Notes under the pieces: generated by a model
Seen by the model: the letters and a program-made list of their open reading frames with translations, nothing else
The model's database searches: none
What the model was told of the DNA's origin: nothing
Part shown: positions 1 to 5,771 of the stretch, piece by piece
How the letters are laid out: every line of letters starts with the position of its first letter
How positions within the stretch are numbered: position 1 is the first letter of the stretch
Source of the DNA: JBBRYB01 sp038238115
Lineage (GTDB): Bacteria; Actinomycetota; Actinomycetes; Propionibacteriales; Nocardioidaceae
Assembly: GCA_038238115.1 (NCBI GenBank)
Contig: JBBRYB010000132.1
Span: 1 to 6,676, forward strand
DNA: 6,676 bases
Direction: 5' to 3'
Made by a program: the position numbers and the translations under genes

Positions 1-105
1 CATCTCACCGCCATCTTCGCCAGCGTCACGCTGCTGGCCCTGTGCGCGGCAACGCTGATAGGGCGGCCACGAACCGGCCGCCGTACCGCAGCCAACACCA
101 CGTAA
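1..105 (+). CDS. C-terminal end of a membrane protein, probably an MFS-type transporter (partial)
   Basis: The frame is open from the first base and closes at TAA 103-105, giving 34 residues. It begins with a hydrophobic helix (…IFASVTLLALCAATLIG) followed by a short polar, Arg-rich tail (RPRTGRRTAANTT). A final membrane helix with a basic cytoplasmic tail is the usual end of major facilitator drug-exporter proteins, but the fragment is too short to fix the family. The gene is cut by the window edge. It lies 109 bp upstream of the next gene on the same strand; I see no convincing terminator or promoter in that gap. That this is a real coding end is fairly likely; transporter identity is inference. 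Confidence 0.55.
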   Translation, partial: HLTAIFASVTLLALCAATLIGRPRTGRRTAANTT

Positions 106-214
106 ACCTGATGGCGCGCGACTCGCCGGCGCCGCCAGCACAATGCGTAAGGGATCGGCTTGAGGACTGCCCGGCAACGGGTGAGCGGCTTGCCACGCTG
201 TCTAGGGTTGGACT

Positions 215-952
215 ATGAGCTCCGTTGACATCCGCTTCTACTTCGACCCGGTGTGCCCGTTCTGCTGGCTGACGAGCAAATGGATCCGGATGGTGCAGGC
301 CGAACGGGATCTCATCGTGGACTGGCGGTTCATCTCGCTGCGGCTGATCAACTCTCACATCGACTACGACGCGCACTTTCCCCCGGAGTACGAAGCCGGG
401 CACACGGCCGGCCTGCGGCTCCTGCGGGTGGCCGCTCGAGCGCGCGCCGAGCACGGTCCACGGGCACTGGACCCGCTCCAGGCCGCTTTTGGCGCGCACA
501 CTTTCGACACGCCCCCACCCACCGACGTCGCCGGCGAGGAGGAGCACCGTGCGCGGCGCGGCACCCGGGAGTTCGTCGAGCCGATCCTGCGCGAGGCCGG
601 CCTGCCCACCGACTTGGCCGATGCCCTGGACGAGGAGTCCTGGGACGGCGAGATCCGCGCGGACGGCGAGGAGGCGCTCAGGCTGACCGGCAAGGACGTC
701 GGAACTCCGATCATCCACTTCGACCCCCCGGACGGGGTCGCGTTCTTCGGCCCGGTGATCAGTCGGCTCCCCGAGAAGGAGACGGCCGGCGAGCTGTGGG
801 ACCACGTGGTGGGCTTGGCCCGGTTCCCCGGGTTCGCCGAGTTGAAGCGCAGCCTGCGAGAGCAGCCGCAGCTGGTGGGGTTCGGCGTGCCGACGGGTAC
901 CACCGGCAAGCAAGAGGACTGGCATGGTGGCAGTCGCCGGCAGAAGAAATGA
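215..952 (+). CDS. DsbA-fold oxidoreductase, Rv2466c-type mycothiol-dependent nitroreductase family
   Basis: 245 residues. A thioredoxin-fold beginning (IRFYFDP) leads into the active-site motif C14-P-F-C17 followed by WLTSKWI. Other landmarks match the mycobacterial Rv2466c family: LDPL near residues 85-88, the cis-proline segment DVGTPIIH (161-168), VAFFGPVISR (175-184) and the closing FPGFAELKRSLREQP. Family knowledge: Rv2466c is a mycothiol-dependent reductase that uses a CPWC motif and activates nitro prodrugs; it is a cytosolic enzyme. Here the motif is CPFC. There is an Asp/Glu-rich stretch (104-112) and about 28 extra residues after the usual end (VGFGVPTGTT…RRQKK). The ATG at 215 is preceded by AGGG (204-207) at a workable spacing. 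Seven nt separate its stop from the next start, so the two were probably co-transcribed before the downstream gene was broken. Family assignment is firm; the substrate is unknown. Confidence 0.87.
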   Translation: MSSVDIRFYFDPVCPFCWLTSKWIRMVQAERDLIVDWRFISLRLINSHIDYDAHFPPEYEAGHTAGLRLLRVAARARAEHGPRALDPLQAAFGAHTFDTPPPTDVAGEEEHRARRGTREFVEPILREAGLPTDLADALDEESWDGEIRADGEEALRLTGKDVGTPIIHFDPPDGVAFFGPVISRLPEKETAGELWDHVVGLARFPGFAELKRSLREQPQLVGFGVPTGTTGKQEDWHGGSRRQKK

Positions 953-959
953 GCGCCCG

Positions 960-1113
960 ATGACCGAGACGCCGGCACGCACCCATCAGCAGTCGATCAT
1001 CATCGAGACCACACCGGAGGCGATCTACGATTTGGTCAGTGACATCACCCGCACCGGTGAGTGGAGCCCGGTCTGTACGGCGTGCTGGTGGGACGATGTG
1101 GGCGAGGCAGGTC
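960..1113 (+). pseudogene. SRPBCC / polyketide cyclase-like protein, 5' fragment interrupted by an IS
   Basis: About 51 residues remain. The stretch SIIIETTPEAIYDLVSDI followed by TRTGEWSPVC is the classic N-terminal strand plus helix of SRPBCC (START/Bet v1-like) proteins, which usually run to about 150 residues and bind hydrophobic ligands in a helix-grip pocket. The frame then runs into the IS6-type end at 1114 and continues as chimeric sequence. The missing two thirds do not resume after the IS at 1906 in any frame I read. ATG 960 gives the start typical of the family (MTETP). An in-frame ATG at 924 with AGAGGA (913-918) upstream would add 12 residues overlapping the preceding gene and cannot be excluded. 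The gene follows the Rv2466c-like gene by 7 nt, so a former two-gene transcript is likely. The remnant should be non-functional. Confidence 0.72.
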
Positions 1114-1141
1114 GGGACTGTTGCGTTGCTCGATCGGGCGG
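1114..1141 (+). repeat. Left terminal inverted repeat of the IS6-family element
   Basis: It begins GGGACTGTTGCGTTGCTCGA. It matches the right end at 23 of 28 positions; positions 3 and 4 (G, A) differ from the right end (C, T), so the two ends are not identical. Confidence 0.8.
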
Positions 1142-1158
1142 GGAAGTTGACTGTTGTC

Positions 1159-1850
1159 ATGTCCTCGTCTTCGGCTTCGGCGTTTGCTGGTTCCGGTTCC
1201 CTCCGGCGGTGATCTCGGTGGCGGTGCGGTGGTACCTCCGCTACGGCTTGTCCTACCGCGATGTCGAGGAACTGCTCGCCGAGCGTGGGGTCACGGTCGA
1301 TCACGTCACCATGTACCGGTGGGTCCAGCGGTTCACACCCGAGTTCGTGGAGGCGGCGCGGACCTGCCGCCACGTGCCTGGTGACCGCTGATTCGTCGAC
1401 GAGACCTACGTGAAGGTCAACGGCCGGTGGACGTACCTGTATCGGGTGGTCGACCAGTACGGGCAGGTTATCGACGTCTGGCTGTCCGCCAAGCGAGACC
1501 TGAGCTCCGCGCGGGTGTTTTTCAACCGAGCACTCGCCACCGCAGTCGTGCCCGTCGAGGTGACCACGGACCGGGTACCGGCCTACCCGCGGGTCATCGA
1601 CGAGCTCATCCCGACCGCGATGCACAACACCGTGCAGTACGCCAACAACAGAGTCGAAGCCGACCATGGCCGGCTCAAAGCCAGGCTCCAACCGATGCGT
1701 GGCCTCAAGACCTTCCGATCAGCACGCACCCTTGCCTCCGGTCATGCGTTCGTGCAGAACCTCAGACGCGGCCACTACGACATCGCCACCGACGCGCCAG
1801 CCCACCACCGGCTACCGGCGGCCTTCGATGAGCTGGCGCTCGCCATCTGA
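1159..1850 (+). pseudogene. IS6-family DDE transposase, frameshifted and with an internal stop
   Basis: The expected start is ATG 1159 (MSSSSASAFAG), but after 1190 the reading continues only in the frame one base over (FRFPPAVISVAVRWYLRYGL…), consistent with loss of one base. A second lesion is TGA at 1389-1391, in frame, exactly where the family has Trp in GDRWFVDETYVK; TGG to TGA is the simplest explanation. Correcting both gives about 230 residues, normal for IS6. Visible parts are the HTH-like segment LSYRDVEELLAERGVTVDHV, the first catalytic Asp in DETYVKVNGRW, the second in TTDRVPAYPRV, and the Glu in NNRVEADHGRLK. The end reads FDELALAI, also typical. It would use a DDE mechanism with replicative, cointegrate-type transposition. 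The domain content is otherwise complete, so the inactivation looks recent. Confidence 0.85.
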
Positions 1851-1877
1851 CTCCCCGCGGGAGATCGTTCAGCCATG

Positions 1878-1905
1878 CCACCCGATCGCCCAACGCAACA
1901 GAGCC
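1878..1905 (-). repeat. Right terminal inverted repeat of the IS6-family element
   Basis: Read inwards on the minus strand it begins GGCTCTGTTGCGTTGGGCGA. It lies 27 bp beyond the transposase stop. The outer GGCTCTGTTGC is the canonical IS6 terminus. Confidence 0.8.
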
Positions 1906-2116
1906 CTGCTGTTGCGCTGCCCTCACGGAACGGCTCGAACCGCTCCCACAGCGCGCGCATACTGTTCATCCCGCAGGTACACAGCGGTGCCGGCGCGTCG
2001 TGCAGGCGCGAGACCCACGCGACCTTCGCCCCAGTAACGGCGCAGGTGCCGCTGAGAGCTCCAGCCGGCCACCCAACCGCCGGGACGCACTGGCCCTCGG
2101 TGTCGAGCCGTAGGGC
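1906..2116 (-). pseudogene. Degraded coding remnant of unknown family, cut by the IS
   Basis: On the minus strand a frame without ATG or GTG opens after TGA (2119-2117) and runs about 70 codons into the IS end at 1906. It reads RLDTEGQCVPAVGWPAG… and later HDAPAPLCTCGMNSM then ALWERFEPF. The run of Trp, Gly, Pro and a CxCG motif preceded by HxAP looks like real, low-complexity-free protein. It recalls uncharacterised actinobacterial proteins ending in a …HxAPxxxCxCGIxA motif, but I cannot confirm this. There is no start codon or Shine-Dalgarno upstream, so a frameshift or deletion removed its front, and the IS removed its end. Chance open reading in high-GC DNA is the main alternative. Confidence 0.25.
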
Positions 2117-2275
2117 TCACCTGGAGCCCACCCGGCCCCAGGTTGCACCGGGCCACGTGCGCTGCCCAGCTTGCGGGACGCCTGCATGAAAGGAGGATGA
2201 GATTTCGGTCGAGATTCGCCGGTCACCGGTAGTGTGCAACGCGCGAGGCGGGTCGCGGACTGGGAAAGGCTCTGC

Positions 2276-3091
2276 ATGAAAGTTCCGCTTCGAGCTCTGC
2301 CGATGGCGTTGAGCGCTGCCGGTTTGGTCCTCACTGTGGCGACCTGCTCCGGGGCCGGGTTGCGCCCGATCGCCCATCAGGTCCAGCACCAGGCTGGGGT
2401 GCAGACCCCGCAACCGGGAACAGCCACGCCGGTCGGATCTGGAGTGGAGCAACGACGTATCGGCGCGAGCGTGGAGCATCGGCCGATCTTCGCCTACCGG
2501 CTGGGCAATCCCGGAGCCGCGGTCACAGCGGTGGTCCTTGGCAACATGCACGGCAGCGAGCCCGCCGGTGTCCAGGTCGCGCGAGCTATCATCGGGAGCC
2601 CCGCTGTCCGTGGGATCGATCTGTGGGTCATTCCCACGATGAATCCGGACGGACTCGCCGCACACACGAGGCAGAACGCCCGCGGTGTCGACCTGAACCG
2701 GAACTGGGGATACCGGTGGGTTCGCCAGGCGGGTATGTACGACTCCGGGCCGCGCCCGTTCAGCGAACCGGAGACCCGGGCCGTGAAGACGTTCCTCGAC
2801 CATGTCCACGCGTCCTTCGTCGTGTCCTTCCATCAGCCGCTGTACGGCGTCGATTCCGACCACGTGAAGAATCCGCGGCTGATGAACCGGCTTGCGTTGG
2901 ACCTGCATCTGCCCAGGAAGCCCTTCACGTGCCAGACCGGTGTCTGCCACGGAACGATGACCGGCTGGTTCAATGCCCATCACGCAGGTGCCGCCATCAC
3001 CGTCGAGTTCGGCTCTGCTCCGACACACTCCTACCTGACCGGTCCTGCGAGAGCAGGGACTGTGCGGGCCGTGCTCGGACGCTATCGCTAG
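2276..3091 (+). CDS. Secreted M14-family zinc carboxypeptidase / MpaA-like peptide amidase
   Basis: 271 residues from ATG 2276, which has AAAGG (2265-2269) at good spacing; an in-frame GTG at 2234 would only add 14 residues ahead of the signal peptide. Residues 1-29 look like an export signal (basic MKVPLR, then a hydrophobic core). VATC at 21-24 resembles a lipobox but has Thr before Cys, so lipidation is doubtful. M14 landmarks are in order: HGSE (H92, E95, zinc), IPTMNPDG (119-126), NARGVDLNRNW (134-144, substrate-binding Arg), SEPET (163-167), zinc His in SFHQPLYG (H186) and catalytic Glu in ITVEFG (E244). The compact size and motif spelling resemble MpaA/γ-D-Glu-diaminopimelate amidases, suggesting wall-peptide trimming, though a general carboxypeptidase is possible. 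A perfect 11-bp palindrome CCGGTCACCGG (2219-2229) upstream could be an operator. The next gene starts 4 nt after the stop. Confidence 0.87.
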   Translation: MKVPLRALPMALSAAGLVLTVATCSGAGLRPIAHQVQHQAGVQTPQPGTATPVGSGVEQRRIGASVEHRPIFAYRLGNPGAAVTAVVLGNMHGSEPAGVQVARAIIGSPAVRGIDLWVIPTMNPDGLAAHTRQNARGVDLNRNWGYRWVRQAGMYDSGPRPFSEPETRAVKTFLDHVHASFVVSFHQPLYGVDSDHVKNPRLMNRLALDLHLPRKPFTCQTGVCHGTMTGWFNAHHAGAAITVEFGSAPTHSYLTGPARAGTVRAVLGRYR

Positions 3092-3095
3092 CGGC

Positions 3096-4469
3096 ATGGA
3101 GTTGCGCATACGTCGAATGCTGACGGGCCTCGCGGTGGCGGTGGTTGGTGCGCTCTTCTTGGCGTCCGGCGTATCACCAACGCAGGAACATGCCGTCTTC
3201 CGAGCCGCGCGAGAGGTCCCGACGGGCTCTCGGATCCAGCATGTGGTGGTGATCTACCAGGAGAACCACACATTCGACGAGGTCCTTGGCCAGCTGTGCG
3301 AGACCCGTCCAGTCCCCTGCAACGGCTATACCGGGCCTGTGACGTTGGCGGACGGCGTCACTGCACCCAACAGCGTTGAGCCCGACATCCCGCCTTTCGT
3401 CGCCCACGATCCGACGTCTCAGACGTTGGGCATGTCGAACCAGTGGGACAGGATCGCCGGCTGCACACGGGCGCCCTATACCTGCATCACTCATGTCAAC
3501 CCCGCGAACATCCCGAACCTCGTCGCGCTTGCGAACACGTTCACCGTCTCCGACGCCACCTTCGCCGCGGGTATGTCGGGCTCCTTCGGGGCGCACGTCA
3601 CCCTTGCCGCCGGTACGATCGACGGATTTGCCGGCCTGAACCCGAGCCCCTCGACGACCGGGGCCAAACCTCGGGCGGGCTGGGGTTGCCCGAGTCACCG
3701 GGATGCACTGTGGGGGCCGGGTGCTCAGACCTACGTGCCCTCCTGCATCCCGAACTCGGCCGGCGCCGGTCCCTACCGGCCAAGCCCGGTCCCCTACGTC
3801 CCAACAGTGATGCAGCGCCTGGAGGCAGCCGGACTCACGTGGCACATCTACCAGGGAGCGTCGGCTGCCGCTCCCTCGATGAGCCCCGTCGCCGTATGCA
3901 CCTACTTCAGCTGGTGTCTGCGGAACCGCCTCACCCTTGCTTACGACTCCGCAAGCCGGGCCTTCCTGAGTGCGGCACATCACGGGACGTTGCCGAACTT
4001 GTCACTGCTCCTACCCACCGGCAGCGTCTCTCAGCACAACGGCGCCAGCATGACCGTCGGGGACAACTACATCGGGTCGATGGTCCACGCGGTGGAACAC
4101 AGCCCCCAGTGGGCCAACACCGCGGTCTTCATCACATACGACGACTGCGGATGCTTCTACGACCACGTCACACCGCCATCCGGGTTGGGGTTGCGCAACC
4201 CGATGGTCATCGTCAGCCCATGGGCCAAACCCGGCTACACAGACTCGACGACCGCCGTCCAGCCCTATTCGATGCTGGCGTTCATCGAGGACACCTTCGG
4301 ACTCGCGCCGCTAACAAGTGCTGTCAATTGGGCCTACGACTACAGCAACTCTTTCGACTTCAGTCAGCGATCCGTCCATGGACCGCGCATGAGTGCGAAC
4401 CCGGTTTCACGCAGTGAACGCGCGCACGTGGCCCGCCTCCGCCCCCAAGTGCGCAACGACCCAACCTGA
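3096..4469 (+). CDS. Secreted phosphoesterase, alkaline phosphatase / phospholipase C superfamily
   Basis: 457 residues. The N-terminus (MELRIRRMLTGLAVAVVGAL) is a signal peptide or membrane anchor; the mature protein is extracytoplasmic and has many Cys residues (such as C68/C75, C123/C130, C198/C217, C268/C274, C351/C353), compatible with disulfides. Phosphoesterase-family (PF04185) motifs appear in order: VVVIYQENHTFDEVLG (50-65; ENHTFD carries the metal ligand and presumed nucleophile region), NLVALANTFTVSD (141-153), SQHNG (312-316), TYDDCGCFYDHVTPP (347-361, metal-binding Asp/His) and NPMVIVSPWAKPG (368-380). Members include acid phosphatases and phospholipases C that cleave phosphomonoesters or phospholipid head groups; which applies here is not visible. 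The start at 3096 has no strong Shine-Dalgarno, so translation is probably coupled to the carboxypeptidase gene ending at 3091. In-frame ATG 3117 is an alternative that shortens the basic signal region. Confidence 0.88.
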   Translation: MELRIRRMLTGLAVAVVGALFLASGVSPTQEHAVFRAAREVPTGSRIQHVVVIYQENHTFDEVLGQLCETRPVPCNGYTGPVTLADGVTAPNSVEPDIPPFVAHDPTSQTLGMSNQWDRIAGCTRAPYTCITHVNPANIPNLVALANTFTVSDATFAAGMSGSFGAHVTLAAGTIDGFAGLNPSPSTTGAKPRAGWGCPSHRDALWGPGAQTYVPSCIPNSAGAGPYRPSPVPYVPTVMQRLEAAGLTWHIYQGASAAAPSMSPVAVCTYFSWCLRNRLTLAYDSASRAFLSAAHHGTLPNLSLLLPTGSVSQHNGASMTVGDNYIGSMVHAVEHSPQWANTAVFITYDDCGCFYDHVTPPSGLGLRNPMVIVSPWAKPGYTDSTTAVQPYSMLAFIEDTFGLAPLTSAVNWAYDYSNSFDFSQRSVHGPRMSANPVSRSERAHVARLRPQVRNDPT

Positions 4470-4801
4470 CCCCGACGCGGAACGCTAAGCCGACCCTCAG
4501 CTGGAGGCGTGGACGGAAGCCCGCATCGTGTGGAGGGAACGAGGCACCGCTGCAATGTCTGCGGCTGCCGCAAGAAGGTACAGCACAGCAGCGCAGCCTC
4601 AGAGGGAGCGCTGCATGAGGGCGGCAAGAACGGCGCCCGTCATCATGAGTCGTCATGCGATTCCCCACCCGTGAAGGTCACCGCAGCCGCGGCCGTCACC
4701 AGGCTCGCAGCAGCTGCCCGCAGTCCGAAATCTCAGGGGACACCCGCCAGCCACCGGAGTACCCCCGGCCCTCCCATTAGGTGAAGTGCACTACCCACAG
4801 C
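4470..4801. other. Gene-free stretch between the phosphoesterase gene and the MITE-like element
   Basis: Open frames exist on both strands, as expected at this GC content, but none has a plausible start, protein-like composition or recognisable motif. On the plus strand, the frame around 4509-4784 contains RCNVCGCRKK, but the rest is low-complexity Ala/Ser/Pro-rich sequence. The missing catalytic half of the integrase (minus strand) is not found here. I see no clear terminator after the phosphoesterase stop. Confidence 0.5.
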
Positions 4802-4823
4802 GGCACTGTTGCATTGAGCGATC
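4802..4823 (+). repeat. Left terminal inverted repeat of the MITE-like element
   Basis: It starts GGCACTGTTGCATTGAGCGA and differs from the right end at two of 22 positions. Confidence 0.7.
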
Positions 4824-4971
4824 CCGCGAGCGTCCCGCCGCAAATCTTGCGGCCCGCCGGCACCTAACCTCTTGCAGGGCGTCCCTATGTGCCGACTGCG
4901 ACGGCCTGATGGCGCCCTCGGGACACGTCACGAGGCAGCCGACAGGAAGATCTGCTGTGCCCCCGTCACAC

Positions 4972-4993
4972 GATGGCTCAACGCAACAGTGCC
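4972..4993 (-). repeat. Right terminal inverted repeat of the MITE-like element
   Basis: Read on the minus strand it starts GGCACTGTTGCGTTGAGCCA. It is joined directly to the integrase frame at codon 162. Confidence 0.7.
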
Positions 4994-5480
4994 CCTTGGG
5001 CAGCTCGGTGTGCTCACAGGGGTTGAAGGTGATCACTCGGTCTGTGAGGGCGCGTTCGAAGATCGAGTGCAGCATGGTGTGGTACTTACGTACCGACGCC
5101 GCAGAGAGTCCACCGGTGGTGGCGGTGGTGACCCAGCGTTGGATCTCCGAGGGGAGGATGTTGCCGATCGGCCGTCGGCCGAAGACTGGGATGAAGTGCT
5201 TGTCGAGGTAGGACCGGTACGCGGCCAGGGTGGAGGTCTCCACCTGTTTGGAGGGCAGCCAGACTGTCTCGACGTACTCGGCGAAGGTGACCTGGCCGCG
5301 GGTGTGGTCGTGCCAGGCCCCTTCCCGGACTTTGCCTTCTTCTCGGTTCGCGGCGCGTTCGGCGGCCCGGCGGGACGAGAATGTGCCGGCGGAGCGTTGC
5401 CGGCCTTCGGGGTCGCGGTAGCAGCCGACGAAGCGTTTGTCGCCGTCATCGGTGACCCGGACCTTGATCCACGCCATCGG

Positions 5481-5488
5481 CCCCTCCC
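5481..5488 (-). promoter_or_regulatory. Strong Shine-Dalgarno of the integrase gene
   Basis: GGGAGGGG on the minus strand lies 3 nt before the ATG (5477), placing GGAGG at suitable spacing. It fixes the integrase start. The long open frame upstream of it, back to 5675, is then non-coding attachment-region DNA. Confidence 0.6.
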
Positions 5489-5507
5489 AGGAGACTCGAA
5501 ACTGTCG

Positions 5508-5563
5508 ATGTCCGCTCAGTGTCCGCAAACGTTGCCCCGAAGGCCAGCGAACGTCAGCGAAGG
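5508..5563 (+). repeat. Left copy of attachment-region direct repeats (putative integrase arm sites)
   Basis: Two blocks, ATGTCCGCTCAGTGTCCGCA… (5508-5538) and CCCCGAAGGCC…GAACGTCAGCGAA (5535-5563), recur in the same order and orientation beyond the tRNA core at 5774-5804 and 5838-5866. The first block matches at about 24 of 31 positions and the second at 23 of 29. Within it, TGTCCGC occurs twice, 10 bp apart. Arm-type binding sites of tyrosine integrases are typically short direct repeats either side of the core; that role is inferred here. Confidence 0.55.
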
Positions 5564-5670
5564 TTGGCGGAAACTCAACCATGCTCTGACCTGCAACTTT
5601 ACGCTGGAACTTCCTCACATGTCGACCAGGTGTGAGCCGGATTGTGAGGCACCTGGCGAATAATACGGCA

Positions 5671-5713
5671 CTCATAACCCAGAGGTCGCAGGTTCAAATC
5701 CTGCCCCCGCTAC
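5671..5713 (+). other. att core: 3' half of initiator tRNA (tRNA-fMet, CAT)
   Basis: The sequence begins in an anticodon loop CTCATAA (anticodon CAT, 5671-5677), followed by the 3' anticodon stem CCCAG, variable region AGGTC, T arm GCAGG-TTCAAAT-CCTGC (5688-5704), acceptor 3' strand CCCCGCT (5705-5711) and A (5712). The run of three C in the anticodon stem marks an initiator tRNA. The 5' half is absent: the bases before 5671 (ACGGCA) cannot form the required CTGGG stem, and no AGCGGGG/CGCGGGG acceptor strand is seen upstream. A tRNA 3' half next to an integrase gene is the standard signature of an attachment site. No functional tRNA is made from this copy. Confidence 0.8.
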
Positions 5714-5729
5714 GGATAAACCCGCAGGT

Positions 5730-5767
5730 CAGAGCCTGTTTCGTGGGTCAACGCCCACCCGGCTCTG
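5730..5767. repeat. Nested inverted repeat just after the att core
   Basis: CAGAGCC (5730-5736) pairs with GGCTCTG (5761-5767), and inside it GTGGG (5743-5747) pairs with CCCAC (5754-5758). There is no T-rich tract after it, so a classical terminator is not supported. Confidence 0.45.
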
Positions 5768-5771
5768 GGTT

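Larger units (their letters stand above)
1114..1905 (+). mobile_element. IS6-family insertion sequence, 792 bp
   Basis: The ends are imperfect inverted repeats: the left begins GGGACTGTTGCGTTG (1114) and the right, read inwards from 1905, begins GGCTCTGTTGCGTTG; 23 of the first 28 bases agree. The GG..CTGTTGC start, the total length near 0.8 kb and a single DDE transposase filling the interior are the IS6 (IS26-like) hallmarks. IS6 elements normally produce an 8-bp target duplication, but the flanks differ (GGCAGGTC at 1106-1113, CTGCTGTT at 1906-1913). The element interrupts an SRPBCC gene whose 3' part is absent on the other side, which suggests a deletion or recombination event rather than a simple insertion. 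The transposase is doubly broken, so movement would need a transposase supplied in trans. Confidence 0.85.
4802..4993. mobile_element. MITE-like element with IS6-type terminal inverted repeats, 192 bp
   Basis: The left end begins GGCACTGTTGCATTGAGC (4802). The right end, read inwards from 4993, begins GGCACTGTTGCGTTGAGC; 20 of the first 22 bases agree. The ends are clearly related to those of the IS at 1114-1905 but closer to canonical IS6 (GGCACTGTTGC). The interior is too short for a transposase and I recognise no transposase residues in it. It contains a perfect 7-bp stem with a 3-nt loop (GCCGCAA ATC TTGCGGC, 4837-4853). No 8-bp target duplication is seen (CCCACAGC at 4794-4801, CCTTGGGC at 4994-5001). 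The element abuts a truncated integrase. It is either a non-autonomous miniature element or an internally deleted IS6 copy. Confidence 0.7.
4791..5477 (-). pseudogene. Tyrosine recombinase (phage-type integrase), truncated before the catalytic domain
   Basis: From ATG at 5477, with GGGAGGGG at 5488-5481, 161 residues are genuine integrase. Residues 1-60 form an arm-type DNA-binding region (KRFVGCYRDPEGRQRSAGTF, then SSRRAAERAANREEGKV). Residues 66-161 form the SAM-like core-binding domain (VTFAEYVETVWLPS, LAAYRSYLDKHFIPVFG, LSAASVRKYHTMLHSIFERA, NPCEHTELPK). At 4994 the frame enters an IS6-type end and continues as unrelated residues to TAG at 4793-4791. The catalytic domain with its R-H-R-Y residues is missing, whereas intact relatives are near 380-400 residues. 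The truncated product could still bind arm and core sites but cannot cut DNA. It sits about 190 bp from the tRNA-derived attachment core, as expected for an element's own integrase. Confidence 0.85.

Noticed and set aside
26..982. A long minus-strand open frame of over 300 codons
   Set aside because: It lies opposite the well-supported Rv2466c-like gene, has no family motifs and is an expected shadow in high-GC DNA.
924..1391. A continuous 155-codon frame read as one gene
   Set aside because: It is a chimera: SRPBCC residues up to the IS end at 1114, then IS end sequence, then transposase residues to an internal stop. It is better described as two broken genes.
2189..2199. Strong AAAGGAGG followed by ATG, possible 11-residue leader peptide
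   Set aside because: The ATG directly abuts the GGAGG with no spacing and the frame stops after 11 codons; nothing ties it to the downstream gene.
2336..2347. Lipobox (VATC) in the carboxypeptidase signal peptide
   Set aside because: Thr immediately before Cys is not an accepted lipobox residue; plain secretion or an uncleaved anchor is more likely.
4509..4784. A plus-strand frame with RCNVCGCRKK resembling a zinc-finger start
   Set aside because: The remainder is low-complexity Ala/Ser/Pro, there is no clear ribosome site, and no family is recognisable.
1114..4993. A classical compound transposon with matching target duplications
   Set aside because: No 8-bp flank at either element matches any other in direct or inverted orientation, so a single compound insertion is not demonstrated.
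5730..5767. Hairpin as a terminator for the tRNA fragment
   Set aside because: There is no T tract and the tRNA copy is only a 3' half with no promoter, so no transcript is expected to end here.
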